From Leptodactylus fallax (taxonomy: Eukaryota; Chordata; Amphibia; Anura; Leptodactylidae), in assembly GCA_947044405.1 (NCBI GenBank), contig CAMRHE010000649.1, positions 310,001-374,000 on the forward strand: a DNA stretch of 64,000 nucleotides. The letters are read 5' to 3'. Both the position numbers and the translations under genes were made by a program. Shown one piece after another: positions 33,757 to 45,069 of this stretch. The notes under the pieces were generated by a model. That model saw nothing but the letters and a program-made list of their open reading frames with translations. It searched no databases and was not told the origin of the DNA. The stretch's first letter is position 1. Each line of letters starts with the position of its first letter.

Positions 33757-35262
33757 ATGGGCAAGCGCTTGCCGAGGAAGGTGGCCCCGGGCACCCCAGC
33801 GCCAATGGAGAGGTCTGGGGGGGCCACCCTGGACGCCTTTCTGGCCCAGCGGCCTTCTCTACCGGGCCAGGCTGCTGCGGGGCGGCCATCTTGGACTTCC
33901 TCCGCTCTCCAGGCACAGGGGTCGCAGCGCAGCTTCTCTCCTCCCGCGCTCCCCCTGTCAGCCAGCGGAGCGCCGCTTCAACAGAGATCCCTGTCGGCGC
34001 CTGGGCAACCCAGAGTTTCCCCATCACGAGTACTCCCACAGTCTCCTCGCCCTGGGATGTCCCAGCAACTACATTCTGCTTCACCAGCACTCCTGGCAGA
34101 GCGGCATGAGAGGACCCCGGATGTCTCCAGCTTCTCAAGGAGTTCTGAGGTCAGTGGCTCTGCTCCCTCCTACACCGCTGATGAGTTGCAGCCTGTGGCC
34201 ACAGAGCTGGTCTCTGTGGCCCCCCTCCTACTATCTTCCCCCATCGCCCCTCCCCTCCATAGCTCAGGGGGGGATGGCGCGGTGGAAGGTGCTGGCGTAG
34301 GGGCTCCTCTGCCCCACACTCCCAAGGATTATGGCTCCCCCCATCCAGTCCTGTACCCCCAGAGCTGCATTCCAGGCCCATCTTCAGCAGCATCATCCAT
34401 GGCGGACCTTCTTCCTCAACTCACTACTAAACAAGACCTTAAAAGTATGGTTGCGGAAATCACAGCATCCTTCCGATCTGAAATTGCTACCCTCCGCACT
34501 GATTTACACTCCATTGCTAACCGAATGGACACGCTGGAGAATGACCATGACACTACCAGGGACTATGTTGCCTCACTGCATGATACTACCACTGAACAGG
34601 GTTCAGCTATACGGGACATGCAACGCCACTTGGAGGATCTTGACAACAGGGGCCGGCGCAACAATATACGCGTCAAGGGATTCCCAGAGGCTGACCAATC
34701 TGAGGATCTGCCTGTTCTGCTGGAGGCTGTCTTCAACACTATACTGCAGGAGCCCCCGTCCCACAAAATTAAGTTTGATAGGGCACATCGAGCCCTTCGA
34801 CCCAGAGGATCTTCCGCCACACCCCGTGATGTCATCTGCTGCCTCCACGACTTCACCCTTAAAGAGGCCATAATGAGCAAAGTGCGCAAACTCAAAGACT
34901 TCGAGTTTCAGGGAGCTCCACTACAATTCTATCAGGATCTGTCGCTAATCACCCTCCAGAAACGCCGCCATCTCCGACCCCTCCTCCAGATTCTTCAGGA
35001 GCACCAAATTCCTTACCGGTGGGGATTTCCGTTTGCTCTCATTGCTCGTAGGGATGGTCGCTCCGCTACGCTTCGCTCCTTTGCGGATTTGCCTCTCTTC
35101 TGTGACCTATTGGATGTTCCCCTGCCGGATTTAACAGACTGGGAGCTATTCTCTCCACCCCCATCCCCAACACCGGTTTGGCAACGATTGGAGCCCAGAC
35201 GACGTCATGCATCCTCCGCGGTGGTGACCACTCGGAGGCCCCGGCTGGAGACTGATCCCTGA
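33757..35262 (+). CDS. L1 ORF1 protein (RNA-binding chaperone), 501 aa, intact
   Basis: Open from ATG to stop. Residues 1-210 are low-complexity Pro/Ser/Ala/Gln. About 219-298 is a heptad-rich coiled coil (LTTKQDLKSMVAEITASF onward) for trimerisation. From 299 the RNA-recognition and C-terminal domains follow: RGRRNNIRVKGFPE, KIKFDRAHRAL, YQDLSLITLQKRR. This is the L1 ORF1p (Transposase_22) layout; the protein coats LINE RNA. The first ATG after the 5' UTR was taken. Confidence 0.88.
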   Translation: MGKRLPRKVAPGTPAPMERSGGATLDAFLAQRPSLPGQAAAGRPSWTSSALQAQGSQRSFSPPALPLSASGAPLQQRSLSAPGQPRVSPSRVLPQSPRPGMSQQLHSASPALLAERHERTPDVSSFSRSSEVSGSAPSYTADELQPVATELVSVAPLLLSSPIAPPLHSSGGDGAVEGAGVGAPLPHTPKDYGSPHPVLYPQSCIPGPSSAASSMADLLPQLTTKQDLKSMVAEITASFRSEIATLRTDLHSIANRMDTLENDHDTTRDYVASLHDTTTEQGSAIRDMQRHLEDLDNRGRRNNIRVKGFPEADQSEDLPVLLEAVFNTILQEPPSHKIKFDRAHRALRPRGSSATPRDVICCLHDFTLKEAIMSKVRKLKDFEFQGAPLQFYQDLSLITLQKRRHLRPLLQILQEHQIPYRWGFPFALIARRDGRSATLRSFADLPLFCDLLDVPLPDLTDWELFSPPPSPTPVWQRLEPRRRHASSAVVTTRRPRLETDP

Positions 35263-35829
35263 GGAGGCTGCCCCCCCCTTGAGACGTTCTCCCTTTTCTC
35301 GGTGGTGCTTTGGAATCTGCATGCCTTAATGTTATGTTTGCTTCTCTTTTTTTCTTTTTTAGGTCTACGGGTCTCATCTATTATGCTTATTATTGGATTG
35401 TTTTAGCGGAGTGGGGCGGGGTGGGGTCCCGGTGATTCCCCTTCCTTTCTTCTTTTTACTGGTGGTTGGGGATCCACCGCCTCCCCTCCGACCTCCTGTC
35501 CACGCTCTCCCCCCTAAGGGGATACTTGGACTGTGCGGCCATTGATCCTGGTTGGACCTCTGGCTGTCCTCACTGGTCCCCAGGCGAGTGACTTAGCCTC
35601 GCCCACAAAGTATTGTTTAACTGTTTTTATTTTTACTTTGTCATTTATGATGTCTTTTGCCTCCCTCCCTCCCTCTCTCTCCCCCCCCCCCCCGATCTAG
35701 AGACCCTGCCTCGACTTTGGGTTCCTGTTTGTGGATTACCCTTTTGCCTCTCCGAGGGAAACTTGCCAGCGTCATGTGAGATGGGTGAGCTTATTGCAAT
35801 CCGCCACTGTCCTCCAATCCTGGGTCCCA

Positions 35830-38800
35830 ATGGTTAGGTGCATGACAATTAATGTCAAGGGCCTGGGTTCCAACATTAAAAGGCGCCATGTCCTTAGAGA
35901 ACTCCGCTCCTTACGAGCGGATGTGGCGTTTCTTCAGGAGACTCATTTTGACCGCGCTGGTACTTTTGCCTTCGCTAAGCATTATTTTCCCGTAGCTTTT
36001 TCGGCCTTCCACGATCGACGCAGAGCTGGGGTGGCTATCCTTCTTTCTCGATCCTGCCCAATTACAGTGACGACTTCCCACATAGACCCAGGTGGCCGGT
36101 TTGTTATCTTGGAGGGGCTCCTTTATGGTGCCCCGATTGTTTTATGCAATGTCTATGCCCCCAATTCAGCGCAGATCCCGTTCTTGCGCCGGGTATTCTC
36201 CCGTCTGCGTGCTCTCCCACCATCAGCTTGGCTGGTGGGGGGAGACTTTAACATGGTCTTCTCTGAACAGGCGGATCGTCTGGCGTTACCCCAGGGCCCA
36301 ACCCCCCATAGGTTGGCCCAACTTGCAAGGGAGTTCCGCAGGCAATCCTACGGCGCGCTCCTACACCTTCTTTTCTCACCCTCATAACACTCACACCCGC
36401 ATTGACTACTTCTTTGGAAATGCTCCCGCTCTTCGTTTGCTTAGGGACACGAACATTGGCCCTCTCGCCTGGTCTGATCATGCCCCAGTCGTGGTTACCT
36501 TATCTACGACTCCAGTGCCTACTCGCCAATGTCATTGGCGTCTTAACGAAACACTGCTCAAATCGCCGACCTCCCTCGAGACCCTGCGCACGCACTTGAT
36601 AGATTATTTTAGGGACAACTTAGGCTCGGTAGACTCTCTTGCCATTCTCTGGGAAGCCCATAAGGCGGTCATGAGAGGATGCTGTATCGCATTGGCTTCT
36701 AGGCTTAAAAGGGACAGACAGGCCCAGGAACAGCTCCTCCAAGCCCGTATTCGGTCCCTTATGACGACTTTGGCAGCGCATCCATCCCTGGGGGTTCTTC
36801 GCCGTTTGGTCCTGGCCCGGGCGGACCTCCGTGATTTGGAGACCCGCCATGTGGAACGACTTCTCCTTTATACCCATCAGAGGTTTTTTGAACGAGGTAA
36901 TAAATCTCATACCCTCCTGGCAGGAACCCTCAGGGATCATCGGGCCTCTTCCACACCACACTCTGTCCGTGACCCCGCGGGTACTCCTCAACATCACCCT
37001 GATGCTGTGGCGCTGGCGTTCCACTCTTACTACTCTAAGCTGTATGACTTACCCCCCCCACGAGCACTACTCCCTGGGGATGACGCAACACTACTGGAAG
37101 ACTATTTAAAGGATTGTTGTCTCCCACGCCTTCCTCCTGAGGCCTTAACCTCCCTGAACACCCCCATCACCAGGGAGGAACTAGAAGGGGTCCTGAGGGA
37201 CCTCCCAAATGGGAAAGCCCCAGGCCCAGATGGGTTCACTTACAATTATTATAAGGTTTTCCAGGGTGAACTCTCTGCTCATCTATTGTCCCTCTTCAAT
37301 TCCTTCCTTTCAGGTTCCCCTATACCCCCGACTATGCTCTCTTCACTACTCACATTGGTCCCTAAACCGGGTAAGGACTTGCAGGATTGTGCTAACTACC
37401 GACCGATTGCTTTGCTGAACACGGACCTGAAACTTTTCACCAAACTCTTAGCCAATAGACTGAATGCTTGGCTCCCTCTGCTTGTCCATAAGGACCAGGT
37501 GGGATTCATCCCCTGTCGTCAGGGTGGTGACAACACCAGGAGGACTGTGGATTTGGTGGAGGTGGCCAATCATTATTCTACCCCGGCCCTTCTCTTGAGC
37601 CTGGACGCTGAAAAGGCTTTTGACCGCATAAATTGGTCGTTTATGCATACTACGCTTAAGGCGTTCGGGCTTACGGGACCGTTTCTCACAGCTATCCAGG
37701 CCCTTTACTCCTTACCCTCAGCAGCAATTACGCTTCCCCATGCATCTTCGCCCTCCTTCCCTATTCGAAATGGCACTAGGCAGGGTTGCCCCCTGTCACC
37801 CATCATATTTGCCCTCTGCATTGAACCGCTAGCGGCCAAGATTAGGCGAGACCCTAATATCAAGGGGATCATGGTGCAAGATAAGGAATTTAAGGTATCT
37901 CTCTTCGCGGACGATGTACTCCTCACTCTCACTTCCCCTCATACTACCCTTCCAAACTTGCTGCGCTCGCTGGAGACCTATGGTGATCTCTCAGGGTATA
38001 AGGTGAACCCCGCGAAGACTGAGGCACTCCCACTTAACATCCCACGGGACCTTCTCCTTCTCCTCCGCAGTAATTACGATTTCCAGTGGCGGGAGTCCTC
38101 TATCCGCTACCTGGGAGTCCATATATCCACCTCCTATGCGACCCTCTACTCGGCAAACTACCCACGGTTGTTTTGTGAGCTAAGAGCCCTATTGGACAAA
38201 TGGCAACCCTTGCCTATCTCCCTTTTGGGGAGAATTGCTGCGGTCAAGATGACTCTCCTCCCGAAGCTACTGTATTTTTTCGAGACGCTCCCGGTCGCGA
38301 TACCTCGGGGAGAATTACGGAACCTACAGAAATCTATCTTCCAGTTTATCTGGAAAGAAAAACGACACCGAATACCTAGATCTGTTATGCTGGCGGATAG
38401 GGGGTCTGGGGGTATGGCTGTCCCACATTTGTTACATTATTACTGGGCGGCCCACTTACGCCATATCCCATTCTGGGCGGCTATGCCAGCATACACCAGA
38501 TGGGTGCAGATAGAGAAGCTATGGCTGGCACCCATGCATCCTAACGCGCTTCTGTGGGTCAGCTCCCCCCCCCCCACCCCCCCTGCCTCGTACCTGTTGG
38601 GCCCCATTCGGTTTACTAGATCTATCTGGTCTACCTGTTGTGCTAGATTCTCCCTGATGTCCCCGCGCTCATCTATGGTCTCCATACTATACAACCCCCT
38701 TCTCCCGGAGAGCCTGACTTCTGCCATGACTAAAGTGTGGTCTGAAGCTGGCCTTTACCGGATTGCTGATATGGTTGACCCTGGAACCTTGGAACTCAGG

Positions 38801-39601
38801 TCCTTTGCTCATCTTACAGCTAATCAAAACCTGCCAGGTACTGAATGGTTCCATTACTTGCAGGTGGTTCACTTTGTCCGCTCCCTCCATGGGTCTTTTA
38901 AGGTGTCACTCCCCACCGCTTTTGAAAAGATTTGCCGTGCAGGCACGTCCACTAGGGGCTTTATATCCTCTATTTACCAACTTCTTAACTCACAAACTAC
39001 AGGCTCTCCTGTTAATCATCGCTATATGCTTAAATGGGAGGAGGCGGTGGGTAAACCCATCTCCCAGGAGCAGTGGCGGATTGTATGGTCTCGGGCCCAG
39101 AAATCATCTCAGTGCATTACGTTTAGGGAAGCGCAGTATAAGCTGTTGATGCATTGGTATCATACTCCGGCTCTCCTTCATACTTTAAACCCATTAGTTC
39201 CCCCATGGTGCTGGCGCTGTGGAGCTGCGGTGGGTACCCTGCACCATATCTTTTGGACGTGCCCTCTCATCCTCGGTTTTTGGAGGGAGGTCAGGACTCT
39301 GACGACTGCTCTCTTTTTGCAAGAGGTTCCTCTTGACCCTCTTCTTTATCTCCTGAACCTTCCCCCCAGACACCTGAGCAATAAGTCATCCAGGCTTTTC
39401 TTGCATCTTTGTACTGCAGCTAAAACTCTCATAGCTAGAAACTGGAAGAAGGTGAGTCCCCCATCTAGTCTTGAGCTTGTGGCTAGAATGAAGAATGTGA
39501 GGAGTCTTGAATACCTGACTGCTGGCCTACATAATTCACGGGAAGCCTTTGGGGCTATTTGGGCACCCTGGGACATGTATTGTACATCACAGGGTCTCTG
39601 A
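35830..39601 (+). pseudogene. L1 ORF2 (endonuclease-reverse transcriptase), one frameshift
   Basis: Endonuclease frame from about 35830/35842: TINVKGLGSN, FLQETHFD, VLCNVYAPNS, VGGDFNMV. Near 36340-36350 the frame changes and RSYTFFSHPHNTHTRIDYFF and SDHAPVVV continue in another frame, apparently with a few codons lost. That second frame then runs open to 39601: GKAPGPDGFTYNYYK, LDAEKAFDRINW (motif A), NGTRQGCPLSP, FADDVLLTL (catalytic box, about 37905), and a C-terminal CWRC...HHIFWTC zinc knuckle. Apart from the endonuclease frameshift it looks intact. Confidence 0.88.
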
Positions 39602-39861
39602 TCTCTAGTCCTCTCCTTCCCTCCCCCCCTTCCCTTTGGTCCTACCTTTGTCTTCTTAACCCCTCCATTCCCCCCTCCCTTGTTCACTGCTTAATTTAAA
39701 TGCATATTGCTTAAGGGGGAGGAGGCGGATAGCCTCTATTTACCTCAATGCTTCCTGTTTGTTTGATTATTATTGTTTTTTTGTTTTTTCTTTATTCCTT
39801 GTTAATGAAAATTTTTTCAATAAAATTACAGTTATATAAAAAAAAAAAAGTGTTTCAGCTG

Positions 39862-40660
39862 CGGGATCGGGCTACCAGCAGTGCAGAGCTTGCTGAGGAA
39901 TGGCAGCAGGCAGGTGTGAGTGCATCTGCACGCACTGTGAGGCGGAGACTCTTGGAGTAAGGCCTGGTCTCAAGGAGGGCAGCAAAGAAGCCACTTCTCT
40001 CCAGAAAAAACATCAGGGACAGACTGATATTCTGCAAAAGGTACAGGGAGTGGACTGCTGAGGACTGGGGGTAAAGTCATTTTCTCTGATGAATCCCCTT
40101 TTCGATTGTTTGGAACATCTGGAAAACAGCTTATTCGGAGAAGAAGAGGTGAGCGCTACCACCAGTCTTGTCTCATGCCAACTGTAAAGCATCCTGAAAC
40201 CATTCATGTGTGGGGTTGCTTCTCAGCCAAGGGAATCGGCTCTCTCACAGTCTTGCCTAAAAACACAGCCATGAATAAAGAATGGTACCAGAATGTCCTC
40301 CAAGAGCAACTTCTCCCAACCGTCCAAGAGCAGTTTGGCGCTCAACAATGCCTTTTCCAGCATGATGGAGCACCTTGCCATAAAGCAAAGGTGATAACTA
40401 AATGGCTCAGGGAACAAAACATAGAGATTTTGGGTCCATGGCCTGGAAACTCCCCAGATCTTAATCCCATTGAGAACTTGTGGTCAATCATCAAGAGACG
40501 GGTGGACAAACAAAAACCAACAAATTCAGACAAAATTAAAGCATTGATTCTGCAAGAATGGACTGCTATCAGTCAGGATTTGGTCCAGAAGTTGATTGAG
40601 AGCATGCCAGGGAGAATTGCAGAGGTCCTGAAGAAGAAGGGTCAACACTGCAAATATTGA
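39862..40660 (+). pseudogene. Tc1 transposase, C-terminal part with stop and frameshift
   Basis: Continues after the L1 with RDRATSSAELAEEWQQAG and SARTVRRRLLE, then an in-frame TAA at about 39958. A one-base shift lies in the G run near 40067. The catalytic part is readable: FSDESPFRLFG (first Asp), FQHDGAPCH (second Asp), DLNPIENLWSIIKRRV (Glu), ending at 40660. Catalytic residues are present but the reading frame is broken. Confidence 0.9.
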
Positions 40661-40985
40661 CTTGCTGCATTAACTCATTCTAACTGTCAATATAAGCTTC
40701 TGTTACTCATAATATGAATGCAATTATATTTCTGTATGTGATAAAAACATCTGACAAACACACATAAAAACCAGAGGGCAGCAGATCATGTGAAAATAGA
40801 ATATTTGTGTCATTCTCAAAACTTTTGGCCATGACTGTATATAATAAAAGCATCCATCCCAACTTTTGTATTTTTGCAGGACCTTAAAGGGGGAAGGATT
40901 TGCAAAAAATTCCCAAAATGGTTATTTCTGAGAGGTGGAACATATAAACATTTGTTGAATGCAGATTGAAATGTTGGTATATAAG

Positions 40986-41171
40986 GCTAGGTAACAGTTG
41001 CACCGGGCTCCCCGTCGTTGAAATCCACCTGGGGACTTGAACGATGGAGAGCCTTTCTGCTAAAACAGAATAGAATATAATGGGTCCACCGGGTGTCCAT
41101 TGAGTTTCTGCCATTTTTATACTGAAACCGGCGGAAAGAAAAGTCATCTGTGCAGATGTGAACCTATCCTA
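40986..41171. mobile_element. MITE with CTAGGTTCACACC termini, degenerate copy
   Basis: Begins AAGGCTAGGTAACAGTTGCA and ends GTGCAGATGTGAACCTATCC; internal ACTGAAACCGG. A worn member of the 11903-12031 family. Confidence 0.5.
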
Positions 41172-41255
41172 AGTGTGATATATTTTCTTACAGAAATCCT
41201 AGTACTACCCTTCCATGACCTTCCACTTCAGTTCAGTCATCACACAACAAACACT

Positions 41256-41491
41256 TACACTAGGTTCACACCTGCGTTCGGGTTTCCATTCCGGGGGTTC
41301 AGTTGGGGACCCCACCGAACGGAAACCTAATCCGCTTAAAAAAGCAGATACCCACAGAAACCCACGGACCCCATAGACTATAATGGGGTCCACCGGGTTT
41401 CCACCCGAAAAGGGCGAAACATGTGTTTTTCAAGCGGAATGGGGAACAGAATTCCCCAGCAGAGAGCCAGCACAAGTGTGAACCTAGCCTT
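41256..41491. mobile_element. MITE with CTAGGTTCACACC termini, copy 2
   Basis: Inverted ends ACTAGGTTCACACCTGCG and AAGTGTGAACCTAGCC. The inside has complementary CCGCTTAAAAAAGC and ACCCACGGACCCC tracts. About 235 bp, non-coding. Confidence 0.7.
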
Positions 41492-42093
41492 CCTTGTTTT
41501 TCTTGTTATTTGTTTTCCCCATCTTCTCTAGTCATGAGAAAACTATTCATCTCCAGCTGTACCCAAGAAGCATATCATAATGTCAGTCACACATTTTGCA
41601 CAGCTGTCAGCCAAAATACTTCCATGTTTACAGTATAGGGATTAAAAGACAAGGCAGGAGGAGAGTACATAGAACATGCTGAGAGTATTCATACAGGCTT
41701 GTAGTTTGAGAAAGGAGACCGGGAGACCAGACTGCAGCTCCATGTGGCAACATATTTGATATGAGTTAAAAGGGGTACTCTGTCTCTTGAATATAATGGG
41801 AGACAGATTCAGGACAGAATTTGGAGGTGACTTTGAGTCAGAATCCTCCTCAAAATCAGTTCCACACTCTTTGGTGTAAACTTACCCTAACAGATCATGC
41901 TTGCTCTACTAGGAATTCTGGGAAAGGAATATGCAAATAAGTTCTCCTTGATGGAAAAAGGAAAACTTGCTCTAGCGCCACCTTTTGGAAGGTAGTGCCC
42001 TATAGAACAATGCCTGGTTTTCTATGAAGCCTAGTGACATTGTCTGTGATTAAAGGCAAACCAGAATATCTCTTCCAAAAGGAGGAAGGACCC

Positions 42094-42139
42094 ATCCACA
42101 GACAGCTGTTTCAAGGTTATTGCCCCTTATCAGTGCAAA
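42094..42139 (-). ncRNA. Hammerhead-ribozyme-like motif (one core change)
   Basis: Minus strand: CUGAUAA (42133-42127; consensus CUGANGA, so G8 is A), a 4-bp stem II GGGG/CCUU with loop CAAUAA, GAAA (42112-42109), a short stem III AC-AGCU-GU, and the cleavage triplet GUC ending at 42101. Stem I pairs 42139-42134 with 42100-42095 over 6 bp (three wobble). All parts are in the right order and spacing. The G8 change should impair cleavage. Hammerheads are known in amphibian repeats; this call is by eye. Confidence 0.45.
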
Positions 42140-42156
42140 GCAGGGTGATGGTTTGG

Positions 42157-42193
42157 CTCTGAAGAGGGGCAATAGCCCTAAAACAGCCATCTG
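42157..42193 (+). ncRNA. Second, more decayed hammerhead-like motif, opposite arm
   Basis: Plus strand: CUGAAGA (42159-42165, fits CUGANGA), a 5-bp stem II GGGGC/GCCCU with loop AAUA, then AAAA where GAAA is required, C AGCC AU, and C at 42191. Stem I hardly pairs. It is the inverted counterpart of 42094-42139. Confidence 0.3.
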
Positions 42194-42810
42194 GGGATGT
42201 TAGAAGAGATGTCCTGGTTTGGCTATAATCCAAGACAATGGAGGAAATTTATTATCCCATCTAAACCAGTTTTCTGGCCCATATGGGCGATATTGTGGTG
42301 CACGTTTGGTGCAGGGTCTTTCTTACACCAAATGTGCAACACATTCCCTATTCTGCCTCCCACTTGCCAATTCCGCAAATATGGGTGGAGCGTGGGACAT
42401 ATTTATTGTAACTCATACCAGTTTTCTGGCGTGAGTTATACAGGATATCTATGTGGTTCCTGATTGGTGTAGATTTCCATTCTGGCGCACGGGTGTGTTC
42501 CTAATTTATAGAGTCCAGAGTCTGGCTTTGAATGAGCAAATAGTGACAGGTCCGAGGAAATACAACTTTTAAATAAAGTCTTTTACCCACTTGCTATACT
42601 TTTTGGTTCCAGAACAGGTATAGAGGAAGCAGGGTTAGTAGTTCTTGTGTCTGAGGAGCTAAGGGTCCCTCGGCCATGTGAGAAGGCACCAGTATTATCA
42701 ATAGCACATAGCAGGCCCTATTATAGATTTTGTATCAGGGCCCAGGAGCTTTAAGTAAAATATCTGTTCTAAGACACTTTGCAAGCTTAATTTTTTGTCT
42801 TATGGTACAT

Positions 42811-42990
42811 TAAGGCTGAGGCTCCACGTTGCGGAAATGCAGCTTTTTTGTTGCAGATTTTGCTGCGGTTTTTTGAGCTAAAGCCAAGAATGGCTACAAA
42901 AGGAATGGGAAATATATAGGAAGTTCTTATACTTTTTCCTTTTGCTCAATTCACTCCTGACTTTGGCTCAAAAAACTTCAAAAAATTGCA
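42811..42990. repeat. 'GGCCTTAGCC' foldback MITE, copy 2
   Basis: Begins AAGGCTGAGGCTCCACGTTG, with arms TTTTTTGAGCTAAAGCCAAG and ACTTTGGCTCAAAAAA. The right end is worn. Confidence 0.6.
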
Positions 42991-43134
42991 ACTTTTTATG
43001 TCTTGCATGCAATAAATGCAAAAATAAAATTCCAGCACTTCCTTTTTTTTAGACCTAAAGTGGATACTAGATTATATCTTTACCTATTTGTATCCTTACA
43101 TACCAATATCCCTCTGTATAATAACACTTATCAC

Positions 43135-43681
43135 TAGAGATGAGCGAATCGAAGCTGCAGAAGTGGAATTCGATCCAAATTTCAGGAAATATTCGATTCG
43201 CATCGAATCCGAATTTCCTCACGCATCGTGTTAACGATTCGCGTTTAGATCAAAATGGCTGCTGTACATGGGGCAAGGAACTCTGGGAACTCTGGGATCA
43301 CCCACAATGCCATGCGTGCAGCCAATCAGCAGCCAGCCCTGTGATGTCACATCCTTTTAACCCCTTCTCGAGCGCACACGGCATGTTTGACCGCTGCATC
43401 CAAAGTGTTAAATCCCCCGATCGGTTATGGAGCTGTAACTGACAGCTAACACCCTGCTCCATAACCAATCAGGGGTTTTAACAACTTGGATGCAGCAGTC
43501 AAACATGACCGTGGTATCCAAGGGGTTCCGCCATTTTGCCGCCCACCCCGGCTCTCTGCAGCCAATAAATAGCTGTTTTTGATACACAATTTGCTGCGAT
43601 TTAATTCGGATCGAATAGAATCAAATCGCGAAATTTGGCGAAGTTGCTGAATCGAATTTTTGAACACTTTGCTCATGTCTA
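43135..43681. mobile_element. Non-autonomous hAT element, 547 bp
   Basis: Perfect 8-bp target duplication CTTATCAC (43127-43134 and 43682-43689) with inverted ends TAGAGATGAGC and GCTCATGTCTA. Inner palindromic GATTCG/CGAATC tracts. No transposase. 8-bp duplications with TAG termini are typical of hAT. Confidence 0.88.
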
Positions 43682-44179
43682 CTTATCACCTTACATATGA
43701 CTTTAGCTTTAACAAAGTCTTTATGAGATGGTAAGATTTACTATTGGAATTCCTGATGGTCTGTTTTTGTAGGCAGATGGTCTGGAACATGACATCATTC
43801 TGTATGAGCTACAACTAGAGAGACGGTTCATTCTGCCCAGGATTAGTAATGGTGGTACAATAGTACATACCATAACACATTCCTTTATGGAGCCAGAGCT
43901 CCGGTCATGTTTCCTCAATGCAAAATCCTCTCAATCCGGAATCCATCTCCCAATGAAAAAAACCATAAAGGACAGAGCAGGAAGGATGTACGGCAGTCCT
44001 CATGAAATCCAAGCATTTTATACAGTGAATTACATTCTGAAATCTGTGTCCCCATTCATCTGGATGTTCTATTATTTGCAGAGCAGATGAACTTTTTAAC
44101 CATATCTGGTGGGCTTTAGTCTCGACCTATATACTAGCAGTGTTATATAATCTTTATAAACTATATCAAAAACACTTAA

Positions 44180-44819
44180 AGGGCTTACCCACCTTTTAAA
44201 AAATTGATTGCTTAACTTTAAAGGGTTTGTCCATGAATTATAGCAAACTCAGGGGTGGCTGAGGTTGGTGCAAAACAAAAAAATAGTCATATTCACCTAT
44301 CTCTGACACCTTTTCTCTGGCACACCTCCAGTGCCTGGACTTACCGGGCTGGAAGTGGAGAAGCTCACATGGTCGCTGAGATCAGTCACCTCAGCTGTCG
44401 CTGGAGAAGGACCGGTGATGTCACTCACATATGTTACTGGTTCCTTACTGAGCAGTATTGTGAGTGTCTCTAGTGAGTCCTAGCATGGGACAGAAAGGGG
44501 AAAGGACTGTTCAATGGGGCACTGGGAATATAGATGAGTATAACTTTTTTTTTTTTTTTACACCTGCCCCAGTCACCCCTGAGTTTGCTATAATTCATGG
44601 ACGATCCCGTTAAGATAGCCATCAACTTTAAATCAGTTTGGATTCAACTTTGGGGGAACCACCAGTCAGCAGTGTCCCAGAGTATGCAGCTCCAGGCATT
44701 GTTTATATGGCGCTATGTTAAAAAATGGCATGTAAAATATCCCGACAGTTGGGATGTTTTTAAAATTGATGGCCTAAAGTCAGGACTGACCATCAGTTTT
44801 TAAAAAATGGATAATCCCT
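44180..44819. mobile_element. T2-like TTAA MITE, outer of a nested pair
   Basis: TTAA at 44176-44179 and 44820-44823. Ends AGGGCTTACCCACCTTTT and, inverted, AGGGATTATCCATTTTTT, both followed by AAAAAnTGAT. Interrupted by a second T2-like element. Confidence 0.75.
44222..44609. mobile_element. T2-like TTAA MITE, inner of a nested pair
   Basis: TTAA at 44218-44221 and 44610-44613. Ends AGGGTTTGTCCATGAATTAT and ATAATTCATGGACGATCCCG, with inner AGCAAACTCAGGGGTG / CACCCCTGAGTTTGCT. 388 bp, inserted in the outer element. Confidence 0.8.
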
Positions 44820-44919
44820 TTAAGGTGGTCTTCTGCCACTGCTTTGCTCTCAGCTTAGCCCCAGACACAGGTTACAGTCACATGAATCATACAGTGTTTC
44901 CCCCTTGTAAATTGGTGCC

Positions 44920-45065
44920 TCCACTGTTTTGTCAGTATGCAAATGAGCTCTTTGGAGCAATGAGGGTATTGCTGTTGCCCCTTAAAGGAACTCGGCAACG
45001 CCCTCTTTGATCCAAAGAGCTCATTTGCGTATTGCAAAATAAGGGGCGATGTCTCAACAACAGAG
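44920..45065. repeat. Small foldback with AAAGAGCTCATTTGC arms
   Basis: GTATGCAAATGAGCTCTTTG and CAAAGAGCTCATTTGCGTAT are near-perfect complements about 60 bp apart. Confidence 0.6.
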
Positions 45066-45069
45066 ATAT

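Larger units (their letters stand above)
33658..39845 (+). mobile_element. Nearly full-length L1/Tx1-like LINE inserted in Tc1
   Basis: Flanked by a perfect 16-bp target duplication AAAAGTGTTTCAGCTG (33642-33657 and 39846-39861). Order: short GC-rich 5' UTR, ORF1, about 0.57 kb spacer, ORF2, a 3' UTR with AATAAA near 39820, and a poly(A) tail of about 12. About 6.2 kb, same strand as the host transposase. The perfect duplication indicates a recent insertion. Confidence 0.93.
33066..40837 (+). mobile_element. Tc1-type DNA transposon, split by an L1 insertion
   Basis: TA target duplications at 33064-33065 and 40838-40839. Inverted ends CAGTCATGGCCAAAAGTTTT and AAAACTTTTGGCCATGACTG. Without the L1 (33658-39845 and the duplicated 16 bp) it is about 1.57 kb, the usual Tc1 length. 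Both ends look intact; the transposase is broken. Confidence 0.93.
41950..42230. repeat. Foldback repeat carrying hammerhead-like motifs on both arms
   Basis: Left arm (about 42058-42133: AACCAGAATATCTCTTCC, AGCTGTTTCAAGGTTATTGC) and right arm (about 42159-42225: CAATAGCCCTAAAACAGC, AGAAGAGATGTCCTGGTTTG) are inverted relatives. Each arm read outward contains a hammerhead-type core. Confidence 0.55.

Noticed and set aside
33734..34873. Other open frames overlapping L1 ORF1
   Set aside because: Out-of-frame shadows; only 33757-35262 has the ORF1p domain order.
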